Both the position numbers and the translations under genes were made by a program. This document shows positions 21,917 to 30,035 of a stretch of 64,000 nucleotides of DNA, piece by piece. The stretch lies in the NCBI RefSeq assembly GCF_000025525.1, contig NC_013887.1, positions 134,729-198,728 on the forward strand, in the 5' to 3' direction. The stretch is from Methanocaldococcus sp. FS406-22 (lineage in GTDB: Archaea > AGJL01 > Methanococci > Methanococcales > Methanocaldococcaceae). The first letter of the stretch is position 1. Every line of letters begins with the position of its first letter. The notes under the pieces are model-generated. The model saw only the letters and a program-made list of their open reading frames with translations, did no database searches and had not been told where the DNA came from.

Positions 21917-22714
21917 ATGAAGCACAACACCGTTGATAATATTGCTTTTAGTAATAAGTTGAGACATGTAAATCCAAAATTAAAGGTTATATTTTCACTA
22001 TCCCTACTTTTAATCTCTGTTTTTTCACAGTCAGCAATAGTCCCATTGTTGATATTTTTTATAATCTCTCTCATACTGTTATTTAAGGCAAAAATTCCTA
22101 AGAAAATTTATGCCGTGTTTATAGGAGTTCCATTAGGGTTTGGAATATTGAATTTAATAATGTTTGCCTTTTTATTTGGAACAGTTGAGTGGTTTAAAAT
22201 AAACATCTTTGGATTTGGAATTCCTGTATATAAGGACGGGATTGATTTGGGATTTTTGTTATTGGGAAGAATGCTTGGGGGAGTTAGTAGTATGTTGTTT
22301 TTGGCTTTTACAACACCAATGGTTGAGTTATTTTACATATTTAGAGAGTTGAAGATGCCTGATGTCGTTGTTGATATGATGATGCTAATATACAGGTATA
22401 TTTTTGTTTTATATGAGGAGTATGAAACAATGAAATTTGCCCAAGAGTCAAGATTGGGCACTTCAAACTTAAAATCAGCCTATAATTCACTTGGGGCTTT
22501 AGCCGCTCATTTATTTATCAGGGCATGGGAAAAAGGAGAAAAACTAAATATTACAATGATGTCAAGATGTTATGATGGAAAATTAAGATTATTGCATGAG
22601 ATAGAAAACCCATCAATCAAATATATCTTATTTATTGCAGTATTTGATATATTTTTAATAATATTGGCATATTTAACAAAGGATTTCAATATAACCTCAT
22701 ATATAAAAATTTAA
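21917..22714 (+). CDS. cbiQ: Cobalt ECF transporter, transmembrane coupling subunit CbiQ
   Basis: The product of about 265 residues is the T component of the ECF importer. It begins KHNTVDNIAFSNKLRHVNPK, has four to five membrane spans, and carries the coupling-helix motif near QESRLGTSNLKSAYNSLGAL (about residue 175-194), where an ARG-type signature contacts the ATPase, plus MMSRCYDGKLRLL near 220. The ATG at 21917 is chosen, because AAGGTGA (21904-21910) lies 6 bases upstream; the in-frame GTG at 21908 overlaps that site. Confidence 0.9.
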   Translation: MKHNTVDNIAFSNKLRHVNPKLKVIFSLSLLLISVFSQSAIVPLLIFFIISLILLFKAKIPKKIYAVFIGVPLGFGILNLIMFAFLFGTVEWFKINIFGFGIPVYKDGIDLGFLLLGRMLGGVSSMLFLAFTTPMVELFYIFRELKMPDVVVDMMMLIYRYIFVLYEEYETMKFAQESRLGTSNLKSAYNSLGALAAHLFIRAWEKGEKLNITMMSRCYDGKLRLLHEIENPSIKYILFIAVFDIFLIILAYLTKDFNITSYIKI

Positions 22715-22724
22715 GGTGAAACAA

Positions 22725-23564
22725 ATGTATATGATTGAAACAAGAGATTTATATTTTAGATATCCTGATGGAACAGAGGTTTTGAAAGGCATAAATCTTA
22801 AAGTAAAAAAAGGAGAGATGGTCTCTATACTTGGTCCTAACGGAGCAGGAAAATCAACTCTATTTCTACATTTTAATGGAATTTTAAAACCATGGAAGGG
22901 GGAGGTTTTAATAAAAGGAAAACCAATAAAATATGATAAGAAAGGCTTAATAGAAGTTAGAAAGACCGTTGGTTTAGTTTTTCAGAATCCTGATGACCAA
23001 ATATTTGCCCCCACAGTTAAAGAAGATGTAGCTTTTGGACCTTTAAATCTTGGCTTGCCTAAGGATGAAGTTGAGAGAAGAGTTAGAGAGGCATTAAAGG
23101 CAGTAGGAATGGAAGGATTTGAAAACAAACCTCCTCACCATTTGAGCGGAGGACAGAAAAAGAGGGTAGCAATTGCTGGCATCTTGGCAATGCAACCAGA
23201 GGTTATTGTCTTAGATGAACCAACATCTGGTTTAGACCCTGTTGGAGCATCAAAGATAATGAAACTTTTATACGATTTGAATAAAAAAGGAATGACTATA
23301 ATAATTTCAACGCATGACGTTGATTTAGTTCCTGTGTATGCTGATAAGGTTTATGTTATGTATGACGGGAAAATTCTAAAAGAAGGAACACCAAAAGAAG
23401 TTTTCAGTGATGTTGAGACAATAAGAAAGGCAAATTTGAGATTGCCGAGAGTTGCTCACTTAATTGAGATTTTGAATAAAAAGGATAACATCCCTATTGA
23501 GTGGGGCTTTACTATTGGAGAAGTTAGAAGGAATTTAGCTGAATATTTAAAAGAGAAACGTTAA
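22725..23564 (+). CDS. cbiO: Cobalt ECF transporter ATPase CbiO
   Basis: The product of about 279 residues is an ABC ATPase with Walker A LGPNGAGKSTLFLHFNG near residue 35-51, the Q-loop GLVFQNPDDQIFAPTV typical of EcfA/CbiO near 86, the signature HHLSGGQKKRVAIAG near 136, Walker B VIVLDEPTSGLDP near 158, and the H-loop STHDVDLV near 190. Start is the ATG at 22725, with AAGGTGA five bases upstream. It completes cbiMNQO and overlaps the end of the convergent mevalonate kinase gene by 4 bases. Confidence 0.94.
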   Translation: MYMIETRDLYFRYPDGTEVLKGINLKVKKGEMVSILGPNGAGKSTLFLHFNGILKPWKGEVLIKGKPIKYDKKGLIEVRKTVGLVFQNPDDQIFAPTVKEDVAFGPLNLGLPKDEVERRVREALKAVGMEGFENKPPHHLSGGQKKRVAIAGILAMQPEVIVLDEPTSGLDPVGASKIMKLLYDLNKKGMTIIISTHDVDLVPVYADKVYVMYDGKILKEGTPKEVFSDVETIRKANLRLPRVAHLIEILNKKDNIPIEWGFTIGEVRRNLAEYLKEKR

Positions 23565-24499
23565 TTTATCATCTTACATTTAAAAATTTTTACATTCTCC
23601 TTGTTTAGCATCTTTATTAATTCTTTTTCTTTCTCTTCATTAACTAAGATTATTACACAACCCCCTCCTCCAGCTCCAGTTAATTTTGCTCCAAAACCAA
23701 ATCTATTTCCAATATCAACAACCCTATCAATTTTAGGGGTGGAGATATTTAGCTTTTTTAACAATTCATGGTTTTTAGTCATTAATTTTCCAAATTCTTC
23801 TTTGCTATTTACTTTTAGAGCTTTATCAATAATTTTATCAATCTCTTTAAATATCTCATCTTTATTTTCAATTTTGGCAACTTCATTAACTAATTCTGCA
23901 GTTTTTTTCTTCCTTTCCTCAACATAAACAATTAAAAATTTACAGCTTTTTAAAAATTCTTCAAAATTTCCTTTTATTTTTTTGGGTTTGTTGTTTTTTA
24001 TCTCTAAGATACCTCTGTAGGTTATTGTTGAGGTATCTGTAATACTCGCCTTTCCTTGGATTTCTTTCTCCACTGTATAGCCAAGTTTTGCAATCTCATT
24101 ATCTTTGAGCTCTTTATCATAAAATTCACTAACAGCCCTTATAGTTCCAATTGTTATTGAGGCAGAGCTACCCAAACCACAACTTATTGGAATTTTTGAG
24201 CTAATATTTATCTCAAATCCGGTTTTTGGTTCTATATTAATATAATTTAGTGTGTTTTTTATTGCACAAAGGCAGTATTTGAAATCACCAAAGTTATTTG
24301 GGTTGATATTTTTTATATCCTCTAAATTCAACCTTAAGCTTTTGTTCAAGTCATTTAAATTCAAAATTATTTCATTTCTATCTATTTCTCTAATTTCTAT
24401 GGTTGATGTCAAATCAATAGCCATAGATATAGCCCTATAACCATAAACAACTGCATGCTCTCCAAATAGTATAACCTTTGATGGTGTTTCAATTATCAT
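23561..24499 (-). CDS. mvk: Mevalonate kinase
   Basis: The 312-residue GHMP kinase phosphorylates mevalonate for isoprenoid (archaeal lipid) synthesis. The N-terminus TPSKVILFGEHAVVYGYRAI is the mevalonate kinase motif 1, PISCGLGSSASITIGTIRA near residue 107 is the phosphate loop, the catalytic Asp lies in ASITDTSTITYRG, and KLTGAGGGGCVIILV near 275 is motif 3. Length matches the M. jannaschii enzyme. Confidence 0.95.
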   Translation of the reverse strand: MIIETPSKVILFGEHAVVYGYRAISMAIDLTSTIEIREIDRNEIILNLNDLNKSLRLNLEDIKNINPNNFGDFKYCLCAIKNTLNYINIEPKTGFEINISSKIPISCGLGSSASITIGTIRAVSEFYDKELKDNEIAKLGYTVEKEIQGKASITDTSTITYRGILEIKNNKPKKIKGNFEEFLKSCKFLIVYVEERKKKTAELVNEVAKIENKDEIFKEIDKIIDKALKVNSKEEFGKLMTKNHELLKKLNISTPKIDRVVDIGNRFGFGAKLTGAGGGGCVIILVNEEKEKELIKMLNKENVKIFKCKMIN

Positions 24500-24508
24500 A
24501 TTAAGCCC

Positions 24509-24826
24509 CTATTTCAATAACTCATGTTTTAAAATAAACTTATCAATATAGTCTAACAATTTCGGTAAATCTTTTATTAAATCTTTAACCCCTCAAGAAT
24601 GTTATTAATTTTTTCAATTCAGAGTCAGGATTTTCCCACACTATCAAATCATCCCAAATAGTGTGGTCATCCTCAGGAACGCCCTCTTCTTCAATTTTTT
24701 CTTTCAATTTTTTAAACTACCATATTTTATTTCAAATGTTTTAATCATAGCTTCCAATATCTTCTTACGATGATTGAGATATTCTATTAATGAGTTTATT
24801 GTAGCAGTGGGAATGGTAGTGTTCAG
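24509..24826 (-). pseudogene. Decayed small gene, antitoxin-like
   Basis: Reading leftward, three frames together give one plausible small protein. After GGTGAT (24836-24831) and a CTG where ATG is expected come NTTIPTATINSLIEYLNHRK and KILEAMIKTFEIKYGS; then in a second frame KIEEEGVPEDDHTIWDDLIV; then in further frames NILEGLKI and DLIKDLPKLLDYIDKF ending at a stop at 24509. At least three frameshifts and the lost start make it a pseudogene. The layout recalls the short acidic antitoxin-like proteins of Methanocaldococcus; I cannot name the family firmly. It lies between mvk and the nucleotidyltransferase gene. Confidence 0.6.
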
Positions 24827-24831
24827 GATAA

Positions 24832-25851
24832 TCACCTTAATTTTATATATTCATTAAATGCCTCTCTTGTAGTTCCTACAACAACTCTCTTATATTTTTC
24901 TCCATTTTTATTAATAACTTCTTCTAACTTCCCTCTTGCTACAATTTCCTCTCCATTAAAGCACTGTCCAGCGTAAGTGTGAGTAAATGAAACAACCTCT
25001 TTTATATTCTCATCATCATAGCACTCAATTTTATAAACTGCAGGATTATCAAAGGCAAAATCATCGTTTAAAACCCTTCCCTCTATTTTTATGAAACCTA
25101 AGTTTTTGTATCTTTTATCTCCATATTTCTCATCTATTTCTTCCCATTCTCTTGTGAATAATAAGTCAAACATCGTGTTATCTACAATTCCTCTGTTATA
25201 TTTTCTCCTCTCATAAAATACAAACTCTTCATAGGTTAAAGTTCCATCTTTAATCCTCTTTTTATAGGCTATCTTCCAAAAATTGTCTGACAGAGGTTTT
25301 AACTTATTATCTTCAAATGCCTGTTTTAATGCTTCTCTTCCTTTTTTATGCATATCTTTTCCATAAATTACAAAATCAATATCTGAATTTTTGCTATTCA
25401 ATTTTAATAAGAGAGAGCCACTAACTCCCATACTTTTAATTGGAACCCCATAATCCTCCAAGATTAAAGCCAATTTTCTACACTTCTCTTCTAATTCATT
25501 TAAATTATTTTCCTCATTAATAATCTCTTTTAATCTATCTTTTGGTCTTAGTATCCTTTTAACATCTTCTTTTGGGATAGCATGCATTAGAACATTGTTT
25601 ATTTCATCATAGAATAAATATTTATTGAATTTCTCTTTTAAAAATTTGTAAGCTTTATGAGTTTCAGCCATTTTTACATATCTTTTTCCGTTAATCTCTC
25701 TAATGTTATTCCCTTCTATCTCAAAATCTACAAACTCATAAGGAACATATCTTAAAAATGCAAAAACTCTATCTTCTGGATGACAATAAGTATTTACAGC
25801 AAAATACAATCCTTCAACTGTTTCTATAAAATCCCTTATCCTCACCTTCAT
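24832..25851 (-). CDS. Predicted nucleotidyltransferase (COG2413-like)
   Basis: The 339-residue protein carries the polymerase-beta-type nucleotidyltransferase signature GVSGSLLLKLNSKNSDIDFV near residue 158-177 (GS-x9-DxD), with a possible third acid in NTMFDLLFTREW. The N-terminal 140 residues form a conserved but uncharacterised domain (CHPEDRVFAFLRYVPYEF). The C-terminal part (FDNPAVYKIECYDDEN, then FTHTYAGQCFNGEEIVARG) looks beta-rich. Substrate unknown. It overlaps the upstream NYN-nuclease gene by 4 bases (25848-25851), so the two are co-translated and probably act on the same, likely RNA, substrate. Confidence 0.75.
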   Translation of the reverse strand: MKVRIRDFIETVEGLYFAVNTYCHPEDRVFAFLRYVPYEFVDFEIEGNNIREINGKRYVKMAETHKAYKFLKEKFNKYLFYDEINNVLMHAIPKEDVKRILRPKDRLKEIINEENNLNELEEKCRKLALILEDYGVPIKSMGVSGSLLLKLNSKNSDIDFVIYGKDMHKKGREALKQAFEDNKLKPLSDNFWKIAYKKRIKDGTLTYEEFVFYERRKYNRGIVDNTMFDLLFTREWEEIDEKYGDKRYKNLGFIKIEGRVLNDDFAFDNPAVYKIECYDDENIKEVVSFTHTYAGQCFNGEEIVARGKLEEVINKNGEKYKRVVVGTTREAFNEYIKLR

Positions 25852-27371
25852 GATACCACATTTGCTTTTATCTTTTCAATTCTTTTTGTAACCAATTCAG
25901 TATATAACTTTCTCAATAACTCAATATCCAAATTAATCTCCCCATTTTCAACTGTGAATGGGATAATATACTCTTTAATTTCTCTATGAGATAGTTTTGG
26001 GTCTTTTATTACATAATCTTTAAATGAGGCATTGCTTATAACTAAAGCACCAAAGTTTTTGATGTATTCAATTATAAGGCTATAAGCTTCATCTTCTGAA
26101 TCACTAATTTTGATGTTACATTCGTTAGCTAAAAATCTGCAGATATCTTTTCCTCTGATTTTATAGTATGTTGCCTTATCTATCACTGTAATAATATTCT
26201 TAAATCCAGCATTTTTAATCTTTTTGATTAGGCTTTCTACAGAGTTTGGTGAGAGGTTATGCATATTATTTAAAACGCTTATGGCATCTATGATAACGAT
26301 TCTTCTTGATGGTTTTGGTGGATAAATTCTTCTAAATATTTTTTCCTCTTTAAGATATTCTCCAAGATAAGAGATAATCTCGCTATTTTCTAAATATTCT
26401 TCTAAATCATCTACTGTTGTGAATCTTGTGGAATACCATGAAGGTGATGAAATATTGGCAAGCTTATTTAACATATCTTTTTTTATTTTCATCAACCTTT
26501 CTTTTTCTTTTAGTTTGTTGTATAAATCTTTTAATGTTATTTCTCCATCAAGCTCCATATCCATCAAAACTTTCAATAAATATCCCTCTTCGAAAGTTTC
26601 CAATCCAAAGTTTTCACAAATCCTCTTTAGCTGCATGTATTCTTCAAGTTCCTTTTTGCTACCAACTCCTATAGCTTTTGCTATTCTATACTCTTCTGCA
26701 TCTTTAAACCCCTTACTTAGTGCATCGTTGTATTCATAAGCATCCTTAAATCCTCTTTCTAAGGCATCTTTATATTCATTAGCATCTCCAAAACCTGCCT
26801 TTAATGCATTAAATAGCTCGTCAAAATCACTGAAACCCTTTTCTATTGCAAAATAGTAGAGTTCAGCATCATTTGAAAAGGTCTCTTCCTCTAAAATTCC
26901 ATAAAAGAGGTATTCTATGCAATATTTATCATCTACTTTTCTTGCAATACCTTCTTTTACAAGTTTTTCAAGCCCACCAATAAATCCAAGTTCTTTAGCT
27001 TTTTTATACTCCTCTATAGATTTAAATCCGGATGACTTGTATTTTTTATATTCTTCAATGTCTCCAAGCTCCAAGTATTCATAATACTCCTCAGCACTCA
27101 GCCCTAAAGATTTTGCATTAATCAAGTCAAATAATGTTTTAAATCCATCAGAAGGGATGTAAAATATAACTCCATTATCTACAAAGAAAAATATTTGCTC
27201 AATATTATCTACATATCTACAAATTACCTGCTTTCCAAGAACTCTAATCGCTTCAAGAAATTCTTCCACACTTTTGACTTTAACTCTTGGTAAATCCTCA
27301 ATTTCCTCCACATCTACATATTTTATTAGATTTGCCCTTATTTTTAAAATATTAATCTCTTTATTTCCCAT
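25848..27371 (-). CDS. Protein with 14-residue repeats and an NYN-type nuclease domain
   Basis: The 507-residue protein has three parts. Residues 1 to about 90 form an N-terminal domain. From about 95 to 235 there are helical repeats of about 14 residues with the form GFxDAxEYxxALxx; clear successive units begin GFSDFDELF, GFGDANEY, GFKDAYEY and GFKDAEEY. After a helical linker, residues about 365-480 resemble the Zc3h12a/NYN branch of PIN-fold nucleases: RRIVIIDAISVLNN, IITVIDKATYYKIRGKDICR, SDSEDEAYSLIIEYI and ALVISNASFKDYV, with acidic residues at the expected strand ends. It is likely an RNase. Its end overlaps the nucleotidyltransferase start. Confidence 0.7.
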   Translation of the reverse strand: MGNKEINILKIRANLIKYVDVEEIEDLPRVKVKSVEEFLEAIRVLGKQVICRYVDNIEQIFFFVDNGVIFYIPSDGFKTLFDLINAKSLGLSAEEYYEYLELGDIEEYKKYKSSGFKSIEEYKKAKELGFIGGLEKLVKEGIARKVDDKYCIEYLFYGILEEETFSNDAELYYFAIEKGFSDFDELFNALKAGFGDANEYKDALERGFKDAYEYNDALSKGFKDAEEYRIAKAIGVGSKKELEEYMQLKRICENFGLETFEEGYLLKVLMDMELDGEITLKDLYNKLKEKERLMKIKKDMLNKLANISSPSWYSTRFTTVDDLEEYLENSEIISYLGEYLKEEKIFRRIYPPKPSRRIVIIDAISVLNNMHNLSPNSVESLIKKIKNAGFKNIITVIDKATYYKIRGKDICRFLANECNIKISDSEDEAYSLIIEYIKNFGALVISNASFKDYVIKDPKLSHREIKEYIIPFTVENGEINLDIELLRKLYTELVTKRIEKIKANVVS

Positions 27372-27406
27372 AATATCCCAATAAATTTTGTTAATTTGCT
27401 TTTTTG

Positions 27407-28261
27407 TTACTTTTTATTAATTATCTTATCAATTATCGCATTTTTCATAACTTCTATATTTGGCTCTACACCAGTCCATATTTTAAACGCAACTGCTCCT
27501 TGATATATCAACATACCCAGCCCATTTATTGTTTTTGCATTAACTTTTTTCGCCTCTTTCAATAAAACTGTTTCTAACGGATTATAGATTAAATCCATAA
27601 CCACCATATCTTCTCTCAACTTCTCTGCTTTAACTATTGGTTCAACATCAACATTCGGATACATTCCAATTGGTGTTGCATTAATTATTATATCAATTCC
27701 ATCTAAATCTATATCTAACCCACTAAATTTAACTTCTTCACCAAATTTCTTATTTAATTTTTCAGAAATTTCTTTTGCTAATGCTTCTGCTTTTTCAACT
27801 GTTCTATTGGCTATTATAACATTGTTATCTTTTGCTAATTCAAATGCCACAGCCCTTGCAGCCCCTCCAGCCCCAAATATAACTATATTTTTATCTTTAA
27901 CTTTTCCAATTTCTTCCTCTAAAGCCATTCTCGCCCCAATACCATCTGTGTTGTAGCCAATTGCCTTCCCATCCTCTATTTTTATTGTATTCACAGCTCC
28001 TATTAGTTGAGCATCTTTATCTATCTCATCTAAATACTTCATAATCTCTATTTTGTGTGGAATAGTTACATTAAATCCAACTATTCCAAGAGCCTTAGCC
28101 CCATCTATCACATACTTTAAATTTTCTGGCAAGACATCAAAGGCAACATAAACATAATTTAATCCTTTATCTTTAAAAGCAGCATTGTGCATAATTGGTG
28201 AGAAAGAATGCTCTACAGGATGCCCAATTAATCCAATAACTTTGGTTTTCGCATCTATCAT
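27407..28261 (-). CDS. aroE: Shikimate dehydrogenase
   Basis: The product of about 284 residues reduces 3-dehydroshikimate to shikimate in aromatic amino acid synthesis. Motifs are VIGLIGHPVEHSFSPIMHNA near the N-terminus, FNVTIPHKIEIMKYLDEID near residue 60 with the catalytic Lys, GAVNTI, GYNTDGIGA, the dinucleotide loop IFGAGGAARAVAFELA near 128, and ATPIGMYP. I use the ATG at 28261, because GTGAT lies 3 to 4 bases upstream and the family N-terminus starts here; the longer frame to 28303 adds a low-complexity stretch without a binding site. Confidence 0.94.
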   Translation of the reverse strand: MIDAKTKVIGLIGHPVEHSFSPIMHNAAFKDKGLNYVYVAFDVLPENLKYVIDGAKALGIVGFNVTIPHKIEIMKYLDEIDKDAQLIGAVNTIKIEDGKAIGYNTDGIGARMALEEEIGKVKDKNIVIFGAGGAARAVAFELAKDNNVIIANRTVEKAEALAKEISEKLNKKFGEEVKFSGLDIDLDGIDIIINATPIGMYPNVDVEPIVKAEKLREDMVVMDLIYNPLETVLLKEAKKVNAKTINGLGMLIYQGAVAFKIWTGVEPNIEVMKNAIIDKIINKK

Positions 28262-28338
28262 GCTATCACGTAATTTAGTTTTATTTACAAAGAAAAAGAA
28301 CAAAAATAAAATAAAATTTCAAAAACACTCAAATTATT

Positions 28339-28920
28339 TTATTTTTTAATTAACTTAACAACTTCAGCTATCTTTTTACCCAAGTTTCTTGCTGTTTCTA
28401 ATCCAATGTCATCATTTTTACAATCTCCTGGACTTTTTCCTACACCAGTTCCTCCATAATGGGCAGTTGGGTCATTATCTCCAACAACTATCATTGAATG
28501 TATTAAGAAAAAGTTGTGTATCTGTTGAATTGTTGTTTCCTGCCCACCATTTCTACTTGCTCCAACTGCTATAGCCCCACCAACTTTATTTCTTAATTGA
28601 AAGCCTATTCTTAGAGGCCTTGACCTATCCATCAGCATCTTTAACTGAGCTGAGACTCCTCCGAAGTAAACTGGTGAGCCGAGAATAATTCCATCGGCTT
28701 CTTTCATCTTTTCCAATATCTCATCAACATCGTCAATTATTTGGCAGCTTCCTGTCTCTTTGCACATATTACATCCAATACATGGATTTAATTCCTTATC
28801 AGCCAATGATATAAATTCTGTTTCAATTCCTTCCTCAGCAATAGCATTTAAAGCCTCTCTAACTAATAAGGTTGTATTTCCCTCTGGTCTTGGACTACCA
28901 CTTATTCCTATAACTTTCAT
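28339..28920 (-). CDS. Iron-sulfur flavoprotein (NADPH-dependent FMN reductase fold)
   Basis: The protein of about 193 residues has a flavodoxin-like fold: VIGISGSPRPEGNTTLLVRE binds FMN phosphate. A compact cluster motif C-x2-C-x2-C-x5-C (CIGCNMCKETGSC, near residue 46) is followed by ADGIILGSPVYFGGVSAQLK. This is the iron-sulfur flavoprotein (Isf) family of methanogens, which carries electrons from ferredoxin to O2, peroxide or other acceptors. GAGGTGGG precedes the ATG at 28920; an in-frame GTG at 28929 overlaps that site. Confidence 0.88.
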   Translation of the reverse strand: MKVIGISGSPRPEGNTTLLVREALNAIAEEGIETEFISLADKELNPCIGCNMCKETGSCQIIDDVDEILEKMKEADGIILGSPVYFGGVSAQLKMLMDRSRPLRIGFQLRNKVGGAIAVGASRNGGQETTIQQIHNFFLIHSMIVVGDNDPTAHYGGTGVGKSPGDCKNDDIGLETARNLGKKIAEVVKLIKK

Positions 28921-28972
28921 ACTTCCCACCTCATAGCGATATTATTATCAATTTACTTTTATTAAAATAGCT

Positions 28973-29347
28973 TTAATAATTTTTCTCATTTCTGCTTTCT
29001 CTAAAATAGTTAAGCCATTTTTTAACATTCTGATACCAATCATCCAACAACTCTTCAATAATATCGCTCACTTTATCTAACTCTACGGCGTTGTATATAT
29101 ATTTATACCCAACTTTTTCTGTTACTTTTTTTCTACTAACTAAACCACAATTCATTAGGCTTCTCAAAGCCTTCTGCACTGTAGTTCTGTCTCTATTAAC
29201 TCTTTCAGCTATCTCCAACACACTTCCTTCTCCATTCTCCAAAAGGTCAAAATAAACTCTTATTTCAATCTCCTGCAATCCTAAAATACACCTCATTAAA
29301 TCTTCGATGGTAAATTTTTTTAGCCTGTTTATGATAAAATCCTTCAT
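28973..29347 (-). CDS. Winged-helix transcriptional regulator
   Basis: The 124-residue protein has a TrmB/MarR-like DNA-binding fold: LGLQEIEIRVYFDLLENGEG, VLEIAERVNRDRTTVQKALR (helix-turn-helix, about residue 44-63), NCGLVSRKKV as the wing, then a C-terminal helix rich in acidic and aromatic residues for dimerisation. It lies 21 bases after yjbQ and 52 bases before the flavoprotein gene, on the same strand. Its ligand is unknown; the neighbour flavoprotein makes a redox cue possible. Confidence 0.82.
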   Translation of the reverse strand: MKDFIINRLKKFTIEDLMRCILGLQEIEIRVYFDLLENGEGSVLEIAERVNRDRTTVQKALRSLMNCGLVSRKKVTEKVGYKYIYNAVELDKVSDIIEELLDDWYQNVKKWLNYFRESRNEKNY

Positions 29348-29368
29348 AGTATCACAACAATATAGTTA

Positions 29369-29773
29369 TTATTCTTTATCAGCCAATATCTTTACATAAA
29401 ACTCTCTTCTTCTCGGTCCATCAAATTCAGCAAAAAATATCCCTTGCCATGTTCCTAATAGCGGTTTTCCATCTTTAATAATAACGGTTTGAGAGCATCC
29501 AATCAAAGAGCTTTTTATATGGGCGTCTGAATTTCCCTCTAAGTGTGTAAAATTCCAATTTTTTGGGATTAAATGAGAAAGAAAGTTTATTATATCATGC
29601 TTCACTGATGGATCGGCGTTTTCATTTATAGTAACTCCAGCAGTTGTGTGAGGGACATAGATAACGGCTATCCCATCTTTAACCTTTGATTCAGAGATTG
29701 CTGAAACTATTTGAGGAGTTATATCCACCAACTCTTCTCTTTTATTTGTTTTTATTTGATATCTGAATAACAT
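29369..29773 (-). CDS. YjbQ/UPF0047 family protein
   Basis: The 134-residue protein is a full-length YjbQ family member: VDITPQIVSAISESKVKDGI, the signature IYVPHTTAGVTINENADPSV near residue 40-59, FTHLEGNSDAHIKSSLIG near 79, and LGTWQGIFFAEFDGPRRREF near 106. Family members are called secondary thiamine-phosphate synthases from in vitro activity on thiamine precursors; the in vivo role is not settled. GTGAT-like sequence precedes the ATG. Confidence 0.88.
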   Translation of the reverse strand: MLFRYQIKTNKREELVDITPQIVSAISESKVKDGIAVIYVPHTTAGVTINENADPSVKHDIINFLSHLIPKNWNFTHLEGNSDAHIKSSLIGCSQTVIIKDGKPLLGTWQGIFFAEFDGPRRREFYVKILADKE

Positions 29774-29938
29774 TTTATCACCATTTGATATAAATAAGGC
29801 AATTTTTTATGTTTATAAGATTTTCTTTAAAGAAAGTATGGCTACATCTTTACTAAAATTTTAAATATGATTGTAATTTGAATATTAAATTTAAGGCTAT
29901 TATAGTTTTTGCAGATATCTTGAATAAGTAGACACTTA

Positions 29939-29963
29939 TGAACGCCATCCAAAGGAGCGTTCA
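29939..29963. repeat. Isolated hairpin upstream of the GT-C gene
   Basis: TGAACGC and GCGTTCA form a 7-bp perfect stem; inside it TCC-AAA-GGA extends the stem after a 2-base bulge. A T-rich stretch follows on the plus strand. It lies in the otherwise gene-free 29774-30035, which also holds the yjbQ promoter on the minus strand and the promoter and GGAGGGAG binding site of the gene at 30036. It could be a terminator, a small RNA part, or an element remnant. Confidence 0.5.
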
Positions 29964-30035
29964 AATTTTCCTTTCTTAATTTTAATAAGTTTTGCAAAAA
30001 ACTTTTATAGTTTAAAGCAAATATGGAGGGAGATT

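Noticed and set aside
21805..22074. Leftward open frame across the cbiN/cbiQ gap
   Set aside because: It runs antisense to cbiN and cbiQ, both well supported, and lacks a binding site.
26419..26739. Rightward open frames inside the repeat/NYN gene
   Set aside because: Shadow of the regular 14-residue repeats on the other strand.
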